NCBI GenBank assembly: GCA_934726055.1
Contig: CAKVCZ010000005.1
Location: forward strand, 69,818 to 133,817
Reading direction: 5' to 3'
Length of the DNA stretch: 64,000 nt
From: an uncultured Candidatus Melainabacteria bacterium
GTDB taxonomy: Bacteria > Cyanobacteriota > Vampirovibrionia > Gastranaerophilales > Gastranaerophilaceae
In this document: piece by piece, positions 32,523 through 40,880 of the stretch
Numbering within the stretch: the stretch's first letter is position 1
Layout: each line of letters opens with the position of its first letter
Notes under the pieces: model-generated
Database searches by the model: none
The model's input: the letters and a program-made list of their open reading frames with translations, nothing else
Told to the model about the DNA's origin: nothing
Translations under genes and position numbers: made by a program

Positions 32523-34745
32523 ATGAATAAATCCAATTTAGAATCACAAGATATCGAAGAATTATCTACCGTGTATGAAAACGAATATAGTAATCGTTTA
32601 AAAAAACTGTTAATAATGGCAATAAGTGATATTATCTTATTAATAGTCTTAATTTTTATGGCTTGTAACAGTGCCATGGCAGATGATTTTAAGACTTATT
32701 ATGATAATGCTCAAAACTTTTTAAATTCATCTCAATATACAAATGCTATTACTGAATTTAAAAAAGCTTTAAGAATTAATTATATGGATAATTCAGCAAG
32801 AATAGGGCTTATAAATTCTTATCTTGCACGTGGTGCATATTATGCAAATACAAATAATGATTATGAAAAAGCTGCAAATGATTTTCGTTCTGCATTATTT
32901 TATCTAAAAATATATCCTGAAGATAAGGATGTAGCAATTTCAGCAGGAGCAATTCAGACAACAACTGACAATTTGGAAAATTGTATAAAGGCTCTAAATC
33001 AATCAAAAGCTCCCCAAGAACGATATAATAGAGCGGTATTTTTAAGAAAAAGCGGTGATTTGCCTGCTGCTGCTTATGAATTTATTTCTGCGGCTCAGTC
33101 AAATGATAAAAACATTCAAAAAAATGCCTTTTTACATGTCGGCGATATAATGGCTGTTCTTAATAACAGTTCAAAAGCTGCTTCTTATTACCAAAAATCT
33201 GTTGCACTTGACCCTGATAATGCAACTTTAAGATTAAAATATGCAAGAACATTGGATAAACTTGGAAAAGAAAATCTTGCAGTTAAAGAATACAATGAAA
33301 TTCTTGCAAGAGGTTCTGAAAATGCGGAAGTTTTGCAGGCTCTTGAAAAAATATATATCAAAAAGCTTGTATCTGAACCAAACAGTGCAGAACTTAATTC
33401 CAATTTGGGTGCAATTTTGCAAAAGCAAAAAAAATATGATGCGGCTCTAACTTACTATAAAACAGCGGAATCATTGGATTCTGGCAATATAACAACCAGA
33501 TTAAATATTGGTACATTGTATCAGCAAATGAAAGATTATAATAATGCCCTTTCTGCATATAATTCTGTAATTGCATTATATCCAAACAATTTTGAAGCAA
33601 ATTTGTATCGAGCAAAAGTTTTAGCAGAATTGGGTGAAGATAAAGAGGCAACAAAAGCTTTTCAAAAAACTTTAAGCATTGATCCTACTTCGGTTGTTGC
33701 AAAAAGGGAGTTATTTACAGTGTTGAAAAAAACTATGACTCCAACTGAGATGATAAAGTACTTGAGTAATGATGCTGCTGTTGATAAATCAACGATTACT
33801 GCTTTATATGAATATGCAAAAGAATTACATACTCAAAATAAATTAGATGATGCAATTGCTTGTTACAATGAAGTTTTAAAACATGAATCCAATAATCCTG
33901 AAATATATGCAAATCTTGCTATTGCGTATGTAAACAATAAAGATTATGCAAATGCACAAAAAATTGTTAACGGGGTAAAAAATAGATTTTCTACAGATAA
34001 ATCAATAAAAGATGCTACTGAACTTGTTTATCAAACAGTAAACAATAAAAAATATGAGGATGCAAACAGATATTTTTCAAATAGTGAATATCAAAATGCC
34101 TTGAATATTTATTTAACTATTTATCCTGCACCAAAGGATGTTTTAATCGCAATTGCAGCTTGTTACAAAGGTTTAGACAAGATAGATAAAGCAATAGAAT
34201 ATTATAAAAAAGCTTATAATATGGACAAAAAAGATTCTGAAATTGCGTATTATTTAGGTGTATTGTATGCAGAAAAAGAGGCTTGGTCTTCTGCAAAAAT
34301 ATATCTTCAAGAAAGTATAAAATTAGATCCAAAAAATAATAACGCAAAGGATTTACTATCTACTGTTGTAGAACAAAATAATTTGAATTTAATAAATAAA
34401 GTCATAAGTTATTATAATGAAAAGAATTATGAGCAAGCTTTAAAATTGATAAGTCAAATATTAACGGAAGATTCAAATAATGCCTACGCTTATTATTATC
34501 GAGGATTGATATATGATGCTCAGGAAAAACCATTGCAAGCAATTCCTGAGTATAAAAAAGCAGTACAACACAATCCGGAATTAATAATTTCCGATTATTT
34601 AATTGCAACCGCTTATGATTCTTTAGGTCAATATTCTAATGCATATAATTATTATAAAAAATTTGTAAATATATCAAAGACAAATGATGATTATAAAAAA
34701 TATGCACAAACAAGATTGGCAGATTTAAAAAATTTCGCGAATTAA
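32523..34745 (+). CDS. exported or membrane-anchored TPR protein
   Basis: 740 residues. A 30-residue hydrophilic N-terminus precedes a hydrophobic helix (about 30-48, LLIMAISDIILLIVLIFMA) ending CNSAMA-DD, which could be a signal anchor or a long signal peptide. The rest is about 18 TPR units (for example TKTYYDNAQNFL-type starts, NIGTLYQQMKDYNNALSAYN, YYYRGLIYDAQEKPLQAIPE). The TPR array would face the periplasm. AGAGG lies 8-9 bases before the start. dusB follows after 3 bases, probably by simple read-through. Confidence 0.85.
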   Translation: MNKSNLESQDIEELSTVYENEYSNRLKKLLIMAISDIILLIVLIFMACNSAMADDFKTYYDNAQNFLNSSQYTNAITEFKKALRINYMDNSARIGLINSYLARGAYYANTNNDYEKAANDFRSALFYLKIYPEDKDVAISAGAIQTTTDNLENCIKALNQSKAPQERYNRAVFLRKSGDLPAAAYEFISAAQSNDKNIQKNAFLHVGDIMAVLNNSSKAASYYQKSVALDPDNATLRLKYARTLDKLGKENLAVKEYNEILARGSENAEVLQALEKIYIKKLVSEPNSAELNSNLGAILQKQKKYDAALTYYKTAESLDSGNITTRLNIGTLYQQMKDYNNALSAYNSVIALYPNNFEANLYRAKVLAELGEDKEATKAFQKTLSIDPTSVVAKRELFTVLKKTMTPTEMIKYLSNDAAVDKSTITALYEYAKELHTQNKLDDAIACYNEVLKHESNNPEIYANLAIAYVNNKDYANAQKIVNGVKNRFSTDKSIKDATELVYQTVNNKKYEDANRYFSNSEYQNALNIYLTIYPAPKDVLIAIAACYKGLDKIDKAIEYYKKAYNMDKKDSEIAYYLGVLYAEKEAWSSAKIYLQESIKLDPKNNNAKDLLSTVVEQNNLNLINKVISYYNEKNYEQALKLISQILTEDSNNAYAYYYRGLIYDAQEKPLQAIPEYKKAVQHNPELIISDYLIATAYDSLGQYSNAYNYYKKFVNISKTNDDYKKYAQTRLADLKNFAN

Positions 34746-34748
34746 AAA

Positions 34749-35717
34749 ATGAAAGATATAGATTTAAAATTTAAAAAGGTATCATTAGCCCCGATGGCGG
34801 GTATTACAGATTTAGTTTTAAGAAATTTGGTTCGGGAATATTCTAAATCTTGTTTGTTGACAACAGAAATGATAAGTTCTGAAGGGCTTAAAAATGTCCA
34901 TGATTGTAATATAATAAAAAAATCATCAACTGATTCTCCGATAGCATATCAAATTTCAGGACATAAGCCGGAATTAATGGCACAAGCTGCAAAATTTTTA
35001 GAAGGTAGAGCCGACATAATTGATATAAACATGGGTTGTCCCGTAAAAAAAGTTGTGTGTGGAAATGATGGTTCAGCTTTAATGAAAACTCCTGAACTTG
35101 CTCAAGATATTGTAAAGGCTGTTGATGAAGCTACGAGTATTCCGGTAAGTGTAAAATTCAGGCTTGGTTATACTGCAGATTCTATGAATTTTGTTGAATT
35201 TGGGCAGATGATGCAAGAAGCCGGTGCAAAAATGATAACCATACATGCAAGAACCAGAGCTCAAATGTATTCCGGTAAAGCAGATTGGGGAAAAATAAGG
35301 GATTTGAAAAGTGCCGTGGATATTCCAGTTTTTGCAAATGGAGATGTTGTATCAATTGAAACAGCAGAGAAATGCATGGAACAATCCCAAGCAGACGGTA
35401 TTGCTATTGGAAGAGGTGTTTTGGGGGATGTAACTTTGCCTTATAGAGTAGAACACTTTTTTGAAACTGGAGAAAGACTTTCTGTACCTTCTGTTGATGA
35501 TAAACTGGATATGTTATTACGACACTTAGAGGCTGAAATTGATATGAGAGGTCTTGATGTTGGTATAAGATGTATTAGAAAACTTTATGGGTATTACATT
35601 TCAGGTATAAGAAATGCTGCAAAATATAGGGCTGCACTTGTTCAGATTGATGATTACGGCGAAATGTTAAAAGCTATTGAGCAAATTAGACTTGAATCTC
35701 GCATGGTTCTTCAATAG
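34749..35717 (+). CDS. dusB: tRNA-dihydrouridine synthase (DusB-type)
   Basis: FMN-dependent enzyme reducing uridine to dihydrouridine in tRNA D-loops. 322 residues: SLAPMAGITDLVLRNLVREY (FMN site), DINMGCPVKKVVCGNDGSALM with the catalytic Cys, MITIHARTRAQMYSG, and GIAIGRGVLGD. The C-terminal helical RNA-binding domain is present. It starts 3 bases after the TPR gene. Its last 32 bases overlap the convergent histidine kinase gene, so both stop codons lie inside the other gene. Confidence 0.92.
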   Translation: MKDIDLKFKKVSLAPMAGITDLVLRNLVREYSKSCLLTTEMISSEGLKNVHDCNIIKKSSTDSPIAYQISGHKPELMAQAAKFLEGRADIIDINMGCPVKKVVCGNDGSALMKTPELAQDIVKAVDEATSIPVSVKFRLGYTADSMNFVEFGQMMQEAGAKMITIHARTRAQMYSGKADWGKIRDLKSAVDIPVFANGDVVSIETAEKCMEQSQADGIAIGRGVLGDVTLPYRVEHFFETGERLSVPSVDDKLDMLLRHLEAEIDMRGLDVGIRCIRKLYGYYISGIRNAAKYRAALVQIDDYGEMLKAIEQIRLESRMVLQ

Positions 35718-36945
35718 GTAAGTTAATTATGAAGTTAGCACCTTTATTAGGTTCACTTTCAACTTTAATTGTACCTTTATGTAATTCAACCAATTGTTTT
35801 GTTATAGCTAGACCAAGTCCTGTTGATGTTTCTTTTTTGTAAAATGCTTCTTCAAGTTGTACAAATTTTTGAAAAATTTTCTTATGGTATTTTTTATCTA
35901 TGCCGATACCTTCATCTTTTATACTTATTTTTATTCTTTTTGCTGTATTTGATGTTGATATATATATGTTTCCGCCTTTATTTGAATATTTTATTGCATT
36001 ACTTAGTATGTTATAAAATATTTGTTGAATTTTTTGGTAATCGGCAAATATGTCTATATCATTTTGAATGTTTATAATAATGTTTAAGTCTTTATTTTTT
36101 ATGAGAGGTAAAAGGAGATTTTTTGTTTCTATAATTGGACGTGAAATTTCAAAATACCTTTTTACTAATTTAATAGCATTTGCTTCTATTTTTGTTATAT
36201 CAAGAATTTCATTTACCATTCCCAGTAGTTGCACTCCGGCTATTTGAATTTCATTGATATAATCTTCTTGTTTTTCGTTCAATTTGCCATAAGAACCGGT
36301 TTTTAGTATATCTGAATAACCTATAATTGCATTTAGAGGTGTTCTCAATTCATGAGAAACGCTGGCTAAAAACTCATTTTTAATTTTGTCAGCAGCAAGA
36401 ATTTTTTTATTTTGCAATTTTATTGTATGATATGCTTCATGAGTATCTTCAACTGCACTTTTTAGTGCTTTTGTTTGAATTTTAAAAACATTAGAAAGTT
36501 CTAAGTCTTTAATTTTATAAGATAATATTGAGCTGAAAGCTTGTGCTTTTTGGATATCTTCACTATTATAAACGGTATCTTTTTCAAGCAATATAAAGCC
36601 AAAAACAGCACCTTTAATGTTTAATTTTGATATCAAATAGGATGAATTTTTTAATCCTAATAATTTTATCAAGGGATGATTATTGTTAATAATTTCTGTA
36701 TTATTAACAAACAAATCAGAAGATAAATGTTCCGGCAATTCAATGGTTTCATTTATAGAAAAATTATTATTATTTGTTGATTTTATTTGTATGTCTTCCG
36801 AATTTAGGAAAAACAAATAATAATATTTGTAATCCAAAACGGTCTTGATAAAATTAAAAATTTCAGAATATTCTTCATTTTTTATATCAAGCGAAAAAAG
36901 TTTTGGAATTAAATCTAATATATTATTTTTGTAAAAGGTTGTCAT
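35686..36945 (-). CDS. cytoplasmic sensor histidine kinase
   Basis: 419 residues without membrane helices. N-terminal GAF-like sensor domain (about 1-150), a coiled linker (about 150-180), HisKA dimerisation domain with phospho-accepting His in SVSHELRTPLNAIIGYSDIL, and HATPase with N-box NILSNAIKYSNKGG, G1 DEGIGID and G2 TGLGLAITK. No response regulator gene is adjacent, so it is an orphan kinase. It is the last gene of the eight-gene minus-strand operon (2 bases after hpt) and overlaps dusB. The signal it senses is unknown. Confidence 0.88.
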   Translation of the reverse strand: MTTFYKNNILDLIPKLFSLDIKNEEYSEIFNFIKTVLDYKYYYLFFLNSEDIQIKSTNNNNFSINETIELPEHLSSDLFVNNTEIINNNHPLIKLLGLKNSSYLISKLNIKGAVFGFILLEKDTVYNSEDIQKAQAFSSILSYKIKDLELSNVFKIQTKALKSAVEDTHEAYHTIKLQNKKILAADKIKNEFLASVSHELRTPLNAIIGYSDILKTGSYGKLNEKQEDYINEIQIAGVQLLGMVNEILDITKIEANAIKLVKRYFEISRPIIETKNLLLPLIKNKDLNIIINIQNDIDIFADYQKIQQIFYNILSNAIKYSNKGGNIYISTSNTAKRIKISIKDEGIGIDKKYHKKIFQKFVQLEEAFYKKETSTGLGLAITKQLVELHKGTIKVESEPNKGANFIINLPIEEPCEIQV

Positions 36946-36947
36946 AA

Positions 36948-37487
36948 TTAAGTTTCTATGTATCCAATGTATGGAATGTTTCTGTAAAAACCGTCATAAT
37001 CAAGTCCATAGCCTACAACAAATTGATTTCCAATTTCAAAACACGAATAATCGGGTTGGATTTCTGTTTTTCTTGTTTCTTTTTTATCAAGAAGTGAACA
37101 GAAATTTAGAGATTTTGTTTTGAAATTTAAGTTCATAAAATCTATTAAAAATTTTGCAGTCAAGCCTGTATCGATTATGTCTTCAACAATTAGCACGTTT
37201 TTTCCGTTCAAATCAGGTAGGGAAATATCAACAGCATTTACTTTTCCTGTTGAAGTAAAACCTGAACCGTAGCTTGATAGTCTGATAAAATTCATGTGAA
37301 CCGGCATTTTTAAATGTTTGACCAAATCAACAGTAAACATTACAGAACCTTTTAAAACGCATACAACATAAAGTTCTTCATTTTTGTAGTATTCGTTTAA
37401 TTTTTGCCCTAATTCTGCAATTTTATTTTGTAGTTCTTTTTCTGTAATTAAAACTTTTAAATCTTCTTCAGTTATCATTTTTAACAT
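36948..37487 (-). CDS. hpt: hypoxanthine phosphoribosyltransferase
   Basis: Purine salvage enzyme making IMP/GMP from hypoxanthine/guanine and PRPP. 179 residues. PRPP-binding loop VLIVEDIIDTGLTAKFL near residue 96, flexible loop LSSYGSGFTSTG near 70, and C-terminal GYGLDYDGFYRNIPYIG. Ribosome-binding GGTGG before the ATG. The tilS-hpt order is conserved in many bacteria, often followed by ftsH; here a histidine kinase follows instead. Confidence 0.93.
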   Translation of the reverse strand: MLKMITEEDLKVLITEKELQNKIAELGQKLNEYYKNEELYVVCVLKGSVMFTVDLVKHLKMPVHMNFIRLSSYGSGFTSTGKVNAVDISLPDLNGKNVLIVEDIIDTGLTAKFLIDFMNLNFKTKSLNFCSLLDKKETRKTEIQPDYSCFEIGNQFVVGYGLDYDGFYRNIPYIGYIET

Positions 37488-37497
37488 AATTTACCAC

Positions 37498-38841
37498 CTA
37501 GTCTTTATTACATAATTCTATCACATGAGTACAATTATTTACAACTTTTATTTTTTCACTAATTCCAAATCCGCTTGCCCAAAAGATTTCAGATGATTTA
37601 CAAAGTAAAATTACGTTGTCTTTTTTGTGTTGCGGAATATTTTTGCTAATGAAATATTTTTTTAATTTCATTGTTCCTTTTGTGCCTAAAGGCTGTATTA
37701 TATCTCCATTACGTCTTGTTCTGAGCGTAAAATTAAATTCTTTTCCAATATTTACAAAAGCTTTAAATTCACAATCTTGTGGAAATTTATCAGGAATTTT
37801 ATCACACTTTTTGATATTAAAAATATAATTTCCAATTTGGTAAGAGCCTTCTTTTGTTATTGGTATTTCATCTGTGATTTTATCTGTTTTCGCAATAACA
37901 TAGATTTTTTCAGAATTTACAAAAAGCCAGTGGAAACTATCAATTGAGCATTTTTTGCCGGATTTTGAGTTTGTATTTTCGTCAATAAATTTTAACGTGT
38001 TTAAAATTCTCTGTTGAGTGTACTCAAAATCGTATTTTACAAATAATTCATAGATAATTCTTTTTTTTAAATAAATAGATAGCGTACTAAATATTGGAGT
38101 TTTTATGTAGCCATCTATATCATAAATACCAATGGAGTTGATATATTCTTTTATAATTTGTTCTTCTTCAAAAGCAAGAATAGACAGTGAATTTATGGAA
38201 TTTTCATAATTTTGATTTATTTTTGAAAATTTTGGAAGAATTTCGTTTCTGATAAAGTTTCTTGAATAATCATTTTTCGCATTAGAACTGTCGTTATTTG
38301 GCTGCAAATTATTGTCTTTACAATATTGTTCTACTTCTTGTCGAGATATATCAAGCATTGGTCTGTATATTTTACCAAGTTTTGGAGAAATCCCTTGCAA
38401 ACCTTTTATGCCTGTACCTTTTATTATTCTATATACAAGAGTTTCTGACGTATCACTTTTTGTATGAGCAGTAAATAAAGCATTTATGTCGTATTTTTCA
38501 ATTGCTTTTTCGAAAAATTCATATCGGAGTTCTCTTGCTCTGGTTTCTGTGTGTTTTTCTTTTTCATCAAGAGTTTCTGTATAAAATGTTACATTATGTT
38601 GATTGCAGAATTTTGCACAATGCATAGCCTCTTTTAAAGATTCTTCGCCTCGCCAATTGTGGTTTAGATGGAATGCAAATAAATTAAAGTTATATTTTTT
38701 CCTAAGTAAAATTAAGCAATGCAACAGACTCATTGAGTCAAACCCGCCTGAAAAAGCAACTGACAAGTTATTTTTACTTCCAACTAAATTATATTCTACT
38801 AAAAATTGTTCAATTTTATCAATCAAGTTTTTGTTTTTCAA
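37498..38841 (-). CDS. tilS: tRNA(Ile)-lysidine synthase
   Basis: Modifies C34 of the CAU tRNA-Ile to lysidine so it reads AUA, an essential step in an AT-rich genome with many ATA codons. 447 residues: PP-loop ATP site SGGFDSMSLLHC at about 30-41, FAFHLNHNWRGEES near 55, TAHTKSDTSETLVYR near 120, middle and C-terminal substrate domains (RTRRNGDIIQPLGTKGTMKLKKYF near 375). The ATG overlaps the end of the Clp_N-repeat gene by 23 bases; hpt follows after 10 bases. Confidence 0.92.
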   Translation of the reverse strand: MKNKNLIDKIEQFLVEYNLVGSKNNLSVAFSGGFDSMSLLHCLILLRKKYNFNLFAFHLNHNWRGEESLKEAMHCAKFCNQHNVTFYTETLDEKEKHTETRARELRYEFFEKAIEKYDINALFTAHTKSDTSETLVYRIIKGTGIKGLQGISPKLGKIYRPMLDISRQEVEQYCKDNNLQPNNDSSNAKNDYSRNFIRNEILPKFSKINQNYENSINSLSILAFEEEQIIKEYINSIGIYDIDGYIKTPIFSTLSIYLKKRIIYELFVKYDFEYTQQRILNTLKFIDENTNSKSGKKCSIDSFHWLFVNSEKIYVIAKTDKITDEIPITKEGSYQIGNYIFNIKKCDKIPDKFPQDCEFKAFVNIGKEFNFTLRTRRNGDIIQPLGTKGTMKLKKYFISKNIPQHKKDNVILLCKSSEIFWASGFGISEKIKVVNNCTHVIELCNKD

Positions 38842-40174
38842 AAATAATTCCTTGTTTTATTTCTATAACATCGACTCCAAGTTGTTCAAGAACTTTCATC
38901 GCAACACAATCAGGTACATTTGTTATTGCATATAGCAAATGTGCAGATTCTATTTTTAATTCGTTGCGTTGTTTAGCTAATTGCCATGCAATTTCTAATA
39001 CTTTTTTTGCTCGTTTTGTAAATGTTATTTCAGAATCAAAATATTCATCCCCATATCCGACAATCTCTTCAACGGCATTTCTTACATCTTTTATTGTAAC
39101 TTCAAGTTCATTTAAAACTTTATATCCGACTCCGTTTCCTTCCTCGATTATACCGATCAAGAACATTTCTGTTCCGACAGTATTTCTTCCAATTCGTCTT
39201 GCTTCTTCCTTAGCAAATTTCATAATTGTTGAAGTTTCCGGCATTTGGTTTTCTATTGGTTTTATAATCGCTTTTTCTAAGTCTGAATTAGAAATGTTTA
39301 GCTGATTTAATATTTTATATGCAATTCCTTTTTTGGATTTCAATATTCCAAGTATTAAATGAGCAGGTGTAACTTTTGATGAACCCATTTCTTTTGCTGT
39401 TTCAATTGCGTTGTTCATTGCTATAAAGGCATTTGGAGTGAATATGATTTGTTTTTCTTCAAATTCATCGTTCCTGTTATTTATTTCATTTAATTTTTGC
39501 TCAAAAACACTTGATGTTAGACCTAAATTTTTAAGAATGGATGTTAATTCTGAATCTTCATTTTCAAGAATTGAAGATAATATTTGTTCAGTGCCTAATA
39601 TTTCATATTGAGAAGCTGATAATTTAGACATAGCATTATCAAAAATTTCTTTACTACCATTTAATAGGTTTTCGATATTTAAAAGGTCATTGTGTTCTTG
39701 ATTTTCTTCTCCCTCTGGATGAATATTTTTTAGAATTTTTTTCTGAACGACTCTTGATAAAATGTCTTTAACTTTATATGAGTCAAAATTGAATCGTTCG
39801 AGTACTCTTGATATATAAGAATTTTTATCATTTAGAATCGCAATAAATACGTGTTCAAATAATATGCTTGAATTTCCTGATCTGTCTGCCAAATCAGAAG
39901 CTCTTTTTAACAAATCTTTGCTTGCCAAACTAAAGGGTGGATTGGTATATATTCTTGAAGATTTTTCGAATCTTAATTTTTCTTCTACTACTTTTTGTAG
40001 GTTTTCAAAATCTATTTTGTACATTTTGAAAATTTTTAGTGAAATTCCGCGAGCCAATTTAGCAACTGCCAATAAAAAATGTTCAGGCTGCACTGATACA
40101 TTTTGCATAAGCTTTGCTTGATTTTGTGCTTCGGTAACTATGTTTATCGCTTTTTCTGTAAATCGTTCTAACAA
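38819..40174 (-). CDS. protein made of six Clp_N half-repeats, no ATPase domain
   Basis: 451 residues, all resembling the N-terminal (substrate/adaptor-binding) domain of ClpA/ClpC. Six units of about 60 residues lie at 3-66, 81-145, 176-230, 245-305, 317-373 and 383-445, i.e. three double-repeat domains. The fifth, EARRIGRNTVGTEMFLIGII..., is close to the ClpC N-domain. There is no Walker A or B motif, so it cannot unfold proteins itself. It might bind ClpC substrates or adaptors (such as McsB- or MecA-like proteins) as a decoy, adaptor or scaffold. Length and repeat number are unusual compared with single-domain ClpS2/ClpN-like proteins. Confidence 0.85.
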   Translation of the reverse strand: MLERFTEKAINIVTEAQNQAKLMQNVSVQPEHFLLAVAKLARGISLKIFKMYKIDFENLQKVVEEKLRFEKSSRIYTNPPFSLASKDLLKRASDLADRSGNSSILFEHVFIAILNDKNSYISRVLERFNFDSYKVKDILSRVVQKKILKNIHPEGEENQEHNDLLNIENLLNGSKEIFDNAMSKLSASQYEILGTEQILSSILENEDSELTSILKNLGLTSSVFEQKLNEINNRNDEFEEKQIIFTPNAFIAMNNAIETAKEMGSSKVTPAHLILGILKSKKGIAYKILNQLNISNSDLEKAIIKPIENQMPETSTIMKFAKEEARRIGRNTVGTEMFLIGIIEEGNGVGYKVLNELEVTIKDVRNAVEEIVGYGDEYFDSEITFTKRAKKVLEIAWQLAKQRNELKIESAHLLYAITNVPDCVAMKVLEQLGVDVIEIKQGIIFEKQKLD

Positions 40175-40177
40175 AAA

Positions 40178-40444
40178 TTAGTCCTCATCATCAATTTCGT
40201 CTTCTAGTGATTCTATATATTCTGAAACTCTTTCAAACTCATCATCGTCTTCAATGGTTTCAAAAGAGTATCCGTCATCTTCTTTTAATAACTTCATTAA
40301 AACAATGTTTTCATCATCCTCTATTTCAGGATTTGTTAACAATGCATATTCTTGTCCTTCAAATTCAATTATATCGAATAATTCAAACTTTACGGTATTT
40401 CCGTTTTCATCAATAGTTTCTATGATTTTTTTGTTTTCAGTCAT
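40178..40444 (-). CDS. DUF1292 family protein (YrzB-like)
   Basis: 88 residues, very acidic. The core DENGNTVKFELFDIIEFEGQ and YALLTNPEIEDDENIVLMKL is typical of DUF1292. Function is unknown, but in Firmicutes the gene normally sits beside yqgF, as it does here (24 bases apart), so the link is ancient. Located in the cytoplasm. The Clp_N-repeat gene starts 3 bases downstream. Confidence 0.85.
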   Translation of the reverse strand: MTENKKIIETIDENGNTVKFELFDIIEFEGQEYALLTNPEIEDDENIVLMKLLKEDDGYSFETIEDDDEFERVSEYIESLEDEIDDED

Positions 40445-40468
40445 TTTATTTTATCCTTTCGTTGGTTT

Positions 40469-40876
40469 TTAGTTTAATCTTGATAAATATTGTTCAAGAA
40501 TAATGCAGGCACTTTCGATATCAACAAGACCTTTGTCTTTTCTAAAATCAATTTTTTTGTTCCTAAGGTTTTGTTCTGCTGTGTCAGACGTTAGCCGTTC
40601 ATCTTCTTGAATAATTTTATATTCATCTGAGAAATTTTTTGAAAAATTTATACAATCATCTGCCTGCGAACCCTTTGAATTATCCATGTTATATGGTACT
40701 CCAATAACAATTTCATTTACATTGTTATCTTTGGCTATTTTTTTTATTGCCATAATTGCATCATTTTCGGGTGTCCGATTAATATAAGAGTGTCCGTTTG
40801 CGATTATATGCAGATAATCACTTAATGCGATTCCAATCCGTTTTGTTCCTATATCAAGTGCCATAATCTTATTCAT
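40469..40876 (-). CDS. yqgF: YqgF/RuvX Holliday-junction-resolvase-like nuclease
   Basis: 135-residue RNase H-fold protein, reported to process 16S rRNA 5' ends in E. coli and to act on Holliday junctions in other species. Metal-binding MALDIGTKRIGIALSD (first Asp), IVIGVPYNMDNSKGSQ, and EDERLTSDTAEQNL are visible, with a final conserved Asp in GLVDIESACIILEQYL. Start 4 bases after the helical-repeat protein gene, in the same operon as tilS, so several members touch RNA maturation. Confidence 0.92.
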   Translation of the reverse strand: MNKIMALDIGTKRIGIALSDYLHIIANGHSYINRTPENDAIMAIKKIAKDNNVNEIVIGVPYNMDNSKGSQADDCINFSKNFSDEYKIIQEDERLTSDTAEQNLRNKKIDFRKDKGLVDIESACIILEQYLSRLN

Positions 40877-40880
40877 AAGT

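Noticed and set aside
38733..39305. 190-residue plus-strand frame
   Set aside because: Antisense to tilS and the Clp_N-repeat gene; its Ser/Phe/Ile-rich composition is that of a shadow of AT-rich coding sequence.
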